This document shows positions 1 to 6,009 of a stretch of 14,261 bases of DNA, in pieces. The notes under the pieces are model-generated. The model ran no database searches. It was not told the DNA's origin and saw nothing but the letters and a program-made list of their open reading frames with translations. A program made the position numbers and the translations under genes. This stretch comes from an uncultured Lachnospiraceae bacterium (GTDB lineage: Bacteria > Bacillota > Clostridia > Lachnospirales > Lachnospiraceae). Location: the NCBI GenBank assembly GCA_905236585.1, contig CAJOQZ010000147.1:1-14261 (forward strand), read 5' to 3'. Numbering within the stretch: the stretch's first letter is position 1; the number at the start of each line of letters is the position of its first letter.

Positions 1-835
1 CGCGCTCGTCGTAGGAAATATCCGCCGCAGTGTAGTCCGGGGCAGTTGGCTTCGAACCGAAATCCGCGGCTTGCCCGCCGTCCGCCGGTTCGCTTGACAC
101 CTCGTGTAATCCGAATGTAACGACCTTCGCCTTAACGTCTTTTACAATCTCTTCCACGTTCGGAATGGCGGCGCCTATTACCAGCACGCCGTCGTCCTTC
201 GTGTTCTCGGCGAAGCGCTTGAAACTTGCACGGACGTCGGCAAGGTCTTTGAAAAAGTCCATATGGTCGGCTTCGACGTTTAGGATTACGTTGTACTTCG
301 GGTAGAACTCGTGGTAACTGTTCGTATATTCGCACGCCTCGGTCAGAAACAGATCCGACGTTCCGACATGGATATTCGAATGGATGGCGGAGAATATCCC
401 GCCGACCGAAATCGTCGGCTCGTCTTTTCCCTCCAATAAAATCTGCCCGATCATGGAGGTCGTCGTCGTCTTGCCGTGCGTTCCGGCAACCGCGATGGAC
501 CGCTCGTAGTGCGCCATCATCTGCCCTAAGAGTTCGGCACGGGTGAGCATGGGAAGGTTTTTCTTTTCACACGCCGCATACTCGGGATTGTCCGGATGGA
601 TCGCCGCCGTATAGACGACCACGTCGATATCGTCCGTTACATTTTCCGCTTTTTGCGGATAGGAGATGACAACTCCCTCGTCTTCGAGCAGCGCCGTCTG
701 CTCCGACGGCGTGTTGTCCGAGCCGGTAACGGTAAAGCCGCGCCCTTTCAACACCTTTGCGAGTCCGCTCATGCTGATGCCGCCAATCCCGATAAAATGG
801 ATGTGGACGGGCTTGTTAAAATCTATGGTATACAT
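1..835 (-). CDS. murC: UDP-N-acetylmuramate--L-alanine ligase (MurC), 3' end beyond window
   Basis: MurC is the cytoplasmic, ATP-dependent ligase that adds L-alanine to UDP-MurNAc in peptidoglycan precursor synthesis. The 278 visible residues contain the N-terminal nucleotide-sugar binding loop HFIGIGGISMSG (about 13-24), the ATP-binding P-loop AVAGTHGKTTTTSM (about 115-128), and the central Mur ligase signature TEACEYTNSY followed by NVEADHMDFFKD (about 165-197). Family members are about 450 residues, so the C-terminal domain lies off the left edge. The ATG at 833-835 is chosen because AGGAGGG sits just upstream (complement of about 842-848). Between FGL and DYTA (about 243-267) there is a Gly/Ala/Ser/Pro-rich stretch that seems longer than usual for the family. 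The nearest gene on the same strand, lacZ, is separated by the palindromic element, so murC probably has its own promoter. Identity is sure; the frame was read by hand from the sequence. Confidence 0.95.
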   Translation of the reverse strand, partial: MYTIDFNKPVHIHFIGIGGISMSGLAKVLKGRGFTVTGSDNTPSEQTALLEDEGVVISYPQKAENVTDDIDVVVYTAAIHPDNPEYAACEKKNLPMLTRAELLGQMMAHYERSIAVAGTHGKTTTTSMIGQILLEGKDEPTISVGGIFSAIHSNIHVGTSDLFLTEACEYTNSYHEFYPKYNVILNVEADHMDFFKDLADVRASFKRFAENTKDDGVLVIGAAIPNVEEIVKDVKAKVVTFGLHEVSSEPADGGQAADFGSKPTAPDYTAADISYDER

Positions 836-841
836 GGGTAC

Positions 842-888
842 TCCCTCCTCTTATTTTCTATTATACATCCTTTGTCAAATGGGTACCC
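842..888 (-). promoter_or_regulatory. murC leader: RBS, TATAAT box and repeated GTACCCAT
   Basis: On the minus strand a consensus TATAAT (complement of 860-865) lies about 25 nt before the murC start, followed by an AGGAGGG ribosome binding site. A perfect TTGACA (complement of 873-878) lies only 7 nt from it, so the two do not form a normally spaced sigma-A promoter. The word GTACCCAT occurs at the start codon (complement of 834-841) and again at 879-886, where it is part of the 8-bp palindrome GGGTACCC (881-888). A promoter here is likely, but the exact -35 element is unclear. Confidence 0.4.
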
Positions 889-930
889 TCATGTGTCATG
901 GAAATCATTTTTCATTCAATCTTTCCTTTG

Positions 931-1156
931 GAACAAACAAATCCCCGTGTTCGACGACAAGAATGCCATAGGATCCGTCACGAAATAAGTTGAATATAAT
1001 TTGACGTAGAATTTGCGTTCATCTGCAAGGCGTCTGAGTGAGGCGATGCGGTTGCATCGTCGAATGAGGACAACACAGCAGATGAGCGCAAAGACAAGTC
1101 AAATGTTTAAGTTATTTCGTGACGGACCCTAACCCTCACACGGGGATTGTTTGTTC
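931..1156. repeat. 226-bp multi-arm palindromic element (MITE-like or structured RNA)
   Basis: This non-coding stretch is built from nested inverted arms. Outer arms: 931-950 against 1137-1156 (18 paired bases around GAACAAAC and ATCCCCGTGT, one extra A on the left). Middle arms: 971-991 against 1109-1129 (19 of 21 match, containing CCGTCACGAAATAA). A 7-bp pair follows, ATTTGAC 999-1005 with GTCAAAT 1098-1104. Inner arms: 1012-1026 against 1078-1092 (TTTGCGTTCATCTGC, 14 of 15). At the tip is CGATGC-GGTT-GCATCG (1044-1059). The compensating G/T differences fit a foldable RNA or a cruciform. No ORF in it looks real. The right edge coincides with the lacZ stop codon. It could be a dispersed palindromic or miniature inverted-repeat element, a structured RNA, or a bidirectional transcription barrier between lacZ and murC. 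I see no clear target-site duplication. Confidence 0.8.
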
Positions 1157-4100
1157 TCAACACAAATGTTGATTTTCATGTATTTTTTCTATCACAAACG
1201 AATATTCCATCTCCTGTGAAGCATCCAATAGATATTCGTCGTGAACCGGGGCGCCCCAGGAATCGTCGCCGCCGACGCCCATCTGCTTCGCTAAAACGCG
1301 AATCCACGTATAGCCGCTGTCCGCCAGTTCTTCCCTGTGCTGGGCATAATCCAGTTCATACGGGCTGTTATGCAAAACGCTTCCTTCGAAGTCGCTTGCT
1401 TCCATACTGCGGATGAAAAGCCCCTTCCCTGCATCATCCGTAACGGCAAGCCAGCGGATTCCCGTCCGGTTGCCGCATTCCTGCGGAACGAGATACGGCG
1501 TCCTGTTGTCGGCGACAGCACCTTCATATATTCCGGCAAACGCGCCCTTTTTTCTGTCGCAGTAGTTTTCCTGCGGTCCGTTGCCGTAATATGAATACCG
1601 GGTAAGAAAACCTTTTGTCTTAATTTCCCAGCCGAACGCTGGAAATGCGGCAACATCCGCTACGCCGTTCCAATGCTGTGTAACCTTGATTTTACCGTCC
1701 GCATAAACCGTATAGGCAAGACGTATTTTACCGTCCGGAATATTTGCCGGCTGATATGTATACTCTACCGACACAGGCGCGGCGCCGTTGTCCGATGCTT
1801 TTTCATATATCACTTTGGTATCGGTGATCGCCGCATACAATCCGGCGGACAGCCATATGCCGCGAAGAAAGCCGTACCCTGCACCGCGGTCGTTGTCCGT
1901 CGCCGCCCGCCAAAAGGTCGGACGCGGCGCACGGGTCGTATATTCAACGCCGTCGTATTTTAGCGACACCAACCCGACGCCCCGGGCAAACAATACGGAA
2001 AAATTCTCTCCGGCAACGCCGATATTATAATCGTCTTCCACGACGCGATACCGGCGGCTTTCTGCGGCAGGGATGCGTCTGCCCGCAAACGCCTTTTCGG
2101 GATCTTTGCTACGGGCAATATACTGTCCCCGGGAAACGGGGTGTGCATCCCGGCGCACTTCCACATCGAAAATGATCTCCGGCGAATTGAAAGCATCCTG
2201 CCCTCCGCCGTACTGTTCCGATGCATTTTCAAACAGTTTCACCTTGATAACCTCCGTAGACAGCGGTTCTACGGAAGCGGACACCATTTCCTGCCCGATA
2301 CATGTTCCATCCGCCAGCACACGGCAGACAAAATCATACGCCGATGTGTCGATAAACAGATTTCTGTTTCGAATGCAGATGCCTCCTTTTTCCGGCGAAA
2401 CGATAACCGGCGCGTACAACTGCTTTACTTCCTGAATTTTCGGCGATACGGTACGGTCGGCAAACACGATGCCGTCTCCGCAGAACTCATAATCACAGCC
2501 GCGCTCATCAAAATCCCCGCCGTATCCGAAGACCGTTTCGCCCCGGTCATTCCGATACCGAATCGCCTGATCCAGATAATCCCAGATAAATCCGCCCTGA
2601 TATTTTTCGTACCGGTCTTCCAAGTCCGTATAAAGGGAAAGCCCTCCGCAGGAATTTCCCATTGCGTGCATATATTCGCAGCTGATATACGGTTTTGTCG
2701 GGACATCCGACAGATATGCTTCGATCTCTGCCGGTTTTGCATACATCCGGCTTTCCATGTCGCTGACGTTTTCAAATTCGTCCCTGTGCCACTGCGTTCC
2801 CCTCGTCCAAAAAACGCCTTCGTAATGCACGAGCCGCGTGGGATCAACCGCATGGAAATATTTCGACATCTCAACGATCACGCTGCCGCAAAACGCTTCG
2901 TTGCCGCACGACCAGATCAACACAGACGCATGGTTCTTGTCTCTCTCATACATGGAAGCCGCACGATCCAATACGGCGTCCTTCCATACCATGTCATTCC
3001 CCGGCACGTTCCATGACGCCTCGGTTGCGCCGCATTTATCCCACGACCCGTGCGCCTCCAGATTCGCCTCGTCGATCAGATAGATGCCGTGACGGTCGCA
3101 CAGCCGGTACCACAGACTCTGATCGGGATAATGGGAGGTCCTTACCGCATTGATATTGTTTTCTTTCAAAATGCGGATATCCTGCTCCATTTCATCCGCC
3201 GTAATCGCACGTCCTCTGTCGCAGGAAAACTCATGCCGGTTGACGCCGCGGAATATGATCCTTTTCCCATTCAGGCACATGACGCCGTCCTTCATTTCAA
3301 ACCGGCGGAAGCCGACTTCGGTCGACGCCGCCTCATGGATGACGCCTTTCTCATCCGATACCAAAATCGTCAGGCGATATAAATACGGATCTTCCCCGCT
3401 CCACGCATGAATATCGAGAATCTCTTCCTCGCAGAAATATTTCCCTTTTTCGTCCAGCGGTTTCACCTGACTTTGCATGACGACCGCTCCGGCAGCATCC
3501 GTAAGTACCGCCTCTATTTTGCAGTTATCCAACAGCGCTTCTTCCACCGCCGACAGTTCGACGTTTACGCTTAACTTTCCGTTTCGGTAATCATCTTCCA
3601 ACTGCGCCAGCGCCTTCACATCCCGTACATGAACATCCGGTACGGCATACAGATAGACATCCCGGAACAGCCCCGACAAGCGCCACATGTCCTGATCTTC
3701 GATCCAGCCCGCGCTTGCGTTCTTATATACCTCGACACAGAGCCTGTTATCGCTCTTACGCAGAATGTCCGTCACCGCAAACTCCGAAGGCGTAAATCCA
3801 TCCTCGGCGTATCCGACGAACACGCCGTTCAGCCACACGTAGATTGCCTTCTCCGCCCCTTGGAAAGACAGATACACCCGCTTTCCCTTAAAATTATCCG
3901 GCAGATCAAATGTTTTTACATAACTTCCTACCGGGTTATCCGTCTGCGAAACAGCAGGCGGGCGCAGATGTTCCTTTCCGTCCCACGGGTACATCTTATT
4001 GACATACGCAATCTGCCCGTACCCCTGCAATTCCATATGCCCCGGCACTGTAATGGAATCAAACGCCGCATCATCATAATCATCTTTATAAAAGTCCTTC

Positions 4101-4294
4101 TGTCGTAACGACGGATTTGCCGCATAGGAAAACTTCCACGTTCCGTTAAGCGAATGCCGCAGACTGCTTTCATTTCTCTTAAGTTCCTCTTCGCTTTCAA
4201 AAAAATCGTGATCCGAGTGCGCCGGTTCCCTTCCGACCGCAAACACTTTCGGATCCTCCAGCCACTCTAATGTCGGTTCTCTTCTCTCCATCAT
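1157..4294 (-). CDS. lacZ: Beta-galactosidase, GH2 family, LacZ type
   Basis: This hydrolyses terminal beta-D-galactosides such as lactose. At about 1045 residues it is full length for LacZ-type GH2 enzymes and has no signal peptide, so it is cytoplasmic. The order is: N-terminal start PTLEWLEDPKVFAVGREPAHSDH, jelly-roll sugar-binding domain with the VPGHMELQGYGQIAYVN and AYVWLNGVFVGYAEDGFTPSEF-like core (the latter reads AIYVWLNG), and TIM barrel with RTSHYPDQSLWYRLCD (about 385-400). The acid/base Glu is in WSCGNE (about E466), the nucleophile Glu in ISCEYMHAMGNS (about E540), followed by GGFIWDYLDQ. The C-terminal half holds the beta-galactosidase small-chain domain (YYGNGPQENYCDR). Two in-frame ATGs at 4294 and 4291 follow GAAAGGGG; the second has the better 7-nt spacing. 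An ATG at 4336 lies inside the upstream gene fragment. The last residues (IHENQHLC) run past the normal family end, up to the palindromic element. Confidence 0.96.
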   Translation of the reverse strand: MMERREPTLEWLEDPKVFAVGREPAHSDHDFFESEEELKRNESSLRHSLNGTWKFSYAANPSLRQKDFYKDDYDDAAFDSITVPGHMELQGYGQIAYVNKMYPWDGKEHLRPPAVSQTDNPVGSYVKTFDLPDNFKGKRVYLSFQGAEKAIYVWLNGVFVGYAEDGFTPSEFAVTDILRKSDNRLCVEVYKNASAGWIEDQDMWRLSGLFRDVYLYAVPDVHVRDVKALAQLEDDYRNGKLSVNVELSAVEEALLDNCKIEAVLTDAAGAVVMQSQVKPLDEKGKYFCEEEILDIHAWSGEDPYLYRLTILVSDEKGVIHEAASTEVGFRRFEMKDGVMCLNGKRIIFRGVNRHEFSCDRGRAITADEMEQDIRILKENNINAVRTSHYPDQSLWYRLCDRHGIYLIDEANLEAHGSWDKCGATEASWNVPGNDMVWKDAVLDRAASMYERDKNHASVLIWSCGNEAFCGSVIVEMSKYFHAVDPTRLVHYEGVFWTRGTQWHRDEFENVSDMESRMYAKPAEIEAYLSDVPTKPYISCEYMHAMGNSCGGLSLYTDLEDRYEKYQGGFIWDYLDQAIRYRNDRGETVFGYGGDFDERGCDYEFCGDGIVFADRTVSPKIQEVKQLYAPVIVSPEKGGICIRNRNLFIDTSAYDFVCRVLADGTCIGQEMVSASVEPLSTEVIKVKLFENASEQYGGGQDAFNSPEIIFDVEVRRDAHPVSRGQYIARSKDPEKAFAGRRIPAAESRRYRVVEDDYNIGVAGENFSVLFARGVGLVSLKYDGVEYTTRAPRPTFWRAATDNDRGAGYGFLRGIWLSAGLYAAITDTKVIYEKASDNGAAPVSVEYTYQPANIPDGKIRLAYTVYADGKIKVTQHWNGVADVAAFPAFGWEIKTKGFLTRYSYYGNGPQENYCDRKKGAFAGIYEGAVADNRTPYLVPQECGNRTGIRWLAVTDDAGKGLFIRSMEASDFEGSVLHNSPYELDYAQHREELADSGYTWIRVLAKQMGVGGDDSWGAPVHDEYLLDASQEMEYSFVIEKIHENQHLC

Positions 4295-4305
4295 CTTTCC
4301 CCTTT

Positions 4306-4701
4306 CTAATTTTCCGTTTCTCCCAAAAGATACCATAGCAGTTTTTCCGCCATTTCCATATTGCCCGCATTTGATGCAAACGCAAAATACGGGGCTTTTG
4401 CATATCCTAAGTCCTCCGCCTTTCTACTCCCCGCCAGCGAAACAGCAACCGGCACCTTCTCGTTCTCTTCCGTCTCGTACCATAATAACCGATCCTTGCA
4501 ACGCAAGAAAACGTTTTTTACGCGCTCATCCCGCAGATCCAGCACTCTGCCGCCCCGGGCAATCCCAAGGATGTTATCCTCCGAGCCGATCATTGCATCG
4601 CATGCCGCGTTTTCGATATTTGCCACCAGTTTTTGAAAATAGGTGTTTGTATAATCATTTTCGTTTGACAGGTCAAAATAATATTTGGCGTCTTCTTCGG
4701 A
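4306..4701 (-). pseudogene. C-terminal fragment of an unknown protein, 5' end lost
   Basis: I do not recognise this family with certainty. The reading frame ends with TAG (complement of 4306-4308) only 11 nt before the lacZ start, and the lacZ ribosome binding site begins at that stop, so the two were once translationally coupled. The convincing part starts near KYYFDLSNENDYTNTYFQKL and continues through AACDAMIGSEDNILGIARGGRVLDL to MEMAEKLLWYLLGETEN. This pattern is reminiscent of small, often membrane-anchored proteins with a solute-binding-like domain that sit near DUF624 genes in clostridia (from memory, not searched). Upstream of about 4702 the frame stays open to an ATG at 4794 (162 codons in all), but that part is antisense to the DUF624 gene and has the look of an antisense translation. 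The real N terminus, probably with a membrane anchor, is therefore missing. Confidence 0.6.
4648..4676 (-). promoter_or_regulatory. Possible internal promoter upstream of lacZ
   Basis: Inside the gene fragment upstream of lacZ the minus strand reads TTGACC (complement of 4671-4676), a 17-nt spacer and TATACA (complement of 4648-4653). The -35 is five of six to consensus and the -10 four of six. It would give a leader of about 350 nt before lacZ. Because it overlaps codons for FDLSNENDYT it may be chance, but it is the only candidate I see between lacZ and the broken junction. Confidence 0.3.
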
Positions 4702-4716
4702 CACGTCGGTGATATT

Positions 4717-5277
4717 GTGATCGTCAACTTCCTTTTCGTTGTAACATCGATCCCGCTTGTGACCGTCGGCGCCTCCCTTTGCGCAATGAACCATGCTTTT
4801 TTGAAACGCCGCCGCTCTTCGGATGAGCCGATTTCCCGGCTTTATGTGGAGGGATTCCGCAGCAACTTAAAGCAGGGTACCGCCGCATGGCTTTTATTTC
4901 TCTTTTTGTTCCTGTTTTTATCGGTTGACCGCTATGCGTTCCGCACCAGCGAGCAGTTTGCCAATCCGATCATGACGTTCGTCGCCTCGGCACTCCTATG
5001 TGTGGCATGCTTTACGGCAATATGGCTGTTCGCCGTTATCGCTGCATTTGCCGGAAGCCTGACCTTACTGATAAAAAACGCCTTCCGCTTTGCCGTGCTG
5101 CATCTTCCCATAACGTTGCTCTTATCGGCGTTTCCGGCGTTGTTTTTCTATTTTTGCCTTTCCGATTTCGTCACCTTTGCCGCCGCCTTGTCATTGCTTC
5201 TTTTATTTGGCTTCGGACTGATCGGATGGCTGTATTCTTTTCTCTATATCCGCGTATTTGCCCCGTTTTTGGATTAA
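4717..5277 (+). pseudogene. DUF624 / YesL-type membrane protein, 5'-truncated
   Basis: The frame encodes about 186 residues from a GTG at 4717. The family signature is NFLFVVTSIPLVTVGASLCAMNHAFLK, followed by a soluble stretch and then hydrophobic segments (about residues 57-70, 83-112, 124-145 and 150-180 of this reading). Members are about 200-220 residues and begin with a short N terminus leading into a phrase like FFGHVGDIVIVN. Here that phrase is present just upstream in the same frame (4684-4728), but before it come a TGA stop (4666-4668) and no ATG. The GTG also has no convincing ribosome binding site, so the gene has probably lost its start. YesL-type proteins are integral membrane proteins of unknown function, commonly next to carbohydrate ABC transporters and glycosidases. 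It is head to head with the fragment upstream of lacZ, which suggests a rearrangement. Confidence 0.7.
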
Positions 5278-5314
5278 ATACGCCCGCGTGATTTGGTCTG
5301 CAAATTTGTCGGCA

Positions 5315-5800
5315 TTACGCGTCTTTATATTTTTTCCGGTATTCGCTGGGGCTGATTCCTATTTTTCGCCGGAATGTCTTGGAAAACGTGAGGGAATCTT
5401 CATAGCCGCAGCCTAACGCAATATCCCTTATCATTTCCCCGGTATGCGCCAGTTTGTTTTTCGCATAGTCCATGCGGCATTTTAACAGGTATTCCTGCGG
5501 CGACATCCCTACCGTCCGTTTGCAAAGATCCGACAGATAGCCACGGGAAATTCCGATATGCGCCGCCAATTCCTGCACTTTGACCGATTCGTTAAAATGC
5601 GTCCTGATGTACTGCGTTGCATACAAGCCGTATGCCGCGGCGGAGGTTTCTTTTTTCAGATGCGCCTCCTCCATATTTGCTGCGAAAAGTTCTAATAATC
5701 TTGCCGCCTCTCTTAATTGTTCGGGGGAATGCGCTCCGTCTGCCTGCAGCAGTTCTTCTATTTGCCGGGTAATATCTGCTTTCTTATGTTTGTCCGTCAT
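5315..5800 (-). CDS. Short AraC-family regulator lacking the sensor domain
   Basis: This 161-residue protein is the DNA-binding half of an AraC/XylS regulator. Residues about 10-50 form the helical linker (RQIEELLQ, QLREAARLLELFAANMEEAH) that in full-length relatives follows the cupin. Then come the two helix-turn-helix motifs, VKVQELAAHIGISRGYLSDLCKR (about 73-95) and MIRDIALGCGYEDSLTFSKTFRRKIG (about 123-148), with the closing ISPSEYRKKY. Full-length members have 270-300 residues, so the N-terminal ligand-binding cupin is absent. A TAG codon directly precedes the ATG in frame, and no cupin is found in any minus-strand frame upstream, where the divergent araC lies. GGGGACGGG just before the start can serve as a ribosome binding site, so it may be expressed. 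It could be a remnant or a functional sensor-less regulator. It converges with the truncated DUF624 gene, 37 nt apart. Confidence 0.85.
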   Translation of the reverse strand: MTDKHKKADITRQIEELLQADGAHSPEQLREAARLLELFAANMEEAHLKKETSAAAYGLYATQYIRTHFNESVKVQELAAHIGISRGYLSDLCKRTVGMSPQEYLLKCRMDYAKNKLAHTGEMIRDIALGCGYEDSLTFSKTFRRKIGISPSEYRKKYKDA

Positions 5801-5858
5801 CTATGCCCGTCCCCTCATGCAAATACTCTTGCCATGCAAGCATCCCTTCACTTACCTT

Positions 5859-5887
5859 ATCATAATATACCCGAAAACGACTATGAA
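5859..5887 (-). promoter_or_regulatory. Candidate promoter of the short araC gene
   Basis: The minus strand reads TTCATA (complement of 5882-5887), exactly 17 nt, then TATGAT (complement of 5859-5864). Each box differs from consensus by one or two bases. Transcription would start near 5852, about 50 nt before the short araC start, and diverge from the promoter of the full-length araC. Confidence 0.45.
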
Positions 5888-5908
5888 TAGCCGTATATTA
5901 GGGGCTAT
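5887..5908. promoter_or_regulatory. Dyad between the two divergent araC promoters
   Basis: ATAGCC (5887-5892) and GGCTAT (5903-5908) form a dyad with a 10-bp AT-rich centre. It sits between the two divergent promoters and touches the -35 of the short araC gene and lies 8 bp before the -35 of the full-length one. This is a plausible site for co-regulation; no protein can be assigned to it from sequence. Confidence 0.4.
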
Positions 5909-5916
5909 ATACCTTT

Positions 5917-5945
5917 TTGCTTTCTTTTCGTCATTTTGGTATAAT
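5917..5945 (+). promoter_or_regulatory. Promoter of the full-length araC (extended -10)
   Basis: TTGCTT (5917-5922), a 17-nt spacer and a perfect TATAAT (5940-5945) preceded by TGG form an extended -10 promoter. Transcription would start near 5952, giving a leader of about 58 nt. That leader holds ATTTGCAT (5965-5972), which repeats in inverted form the ATGCAAAT at 5817-5824 in the opposite leader. Confidence 0.65.
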
Positions 5946-6009
5946 TGAAATGGAAAAATGACATATTTGCATCCGAACCCACGTTACCGTACCGAAAGGA
6001 GAGCGCACC

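Noticed and set aside
931..1156. Palindromic element as CRISPR or tRNA/riboswitch
   Set aside because: There is a single nested palindrome with no repeat-spacer pattern, no tRNA-like loops and no recognised riboswitch core; it also lies close to but not in a typical leader form for murC.
2141..3016. 291-codon plus-strand reading frame inside lacZ
   Set aside because: It is a shadow on the opposite strand of a strongly supported GH2 gene, without recognisable domains or start signals.
4295..4336. Longer start for lacZ at 4336
   Set aside because: The extra 14 codons overlap the upstream gene and lie before the GAAAGGGG ribosome binding site; LacZ homologues begin near PTLEWLE.
4702..4794. 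N-terminal extension of the minus-strand fragment to an ATG at 4794
   Set aside because: The extra 30 residues are antisense to the conserved DUF624 core and read like chance protein (charged, Cys-rich, no signal peptide).
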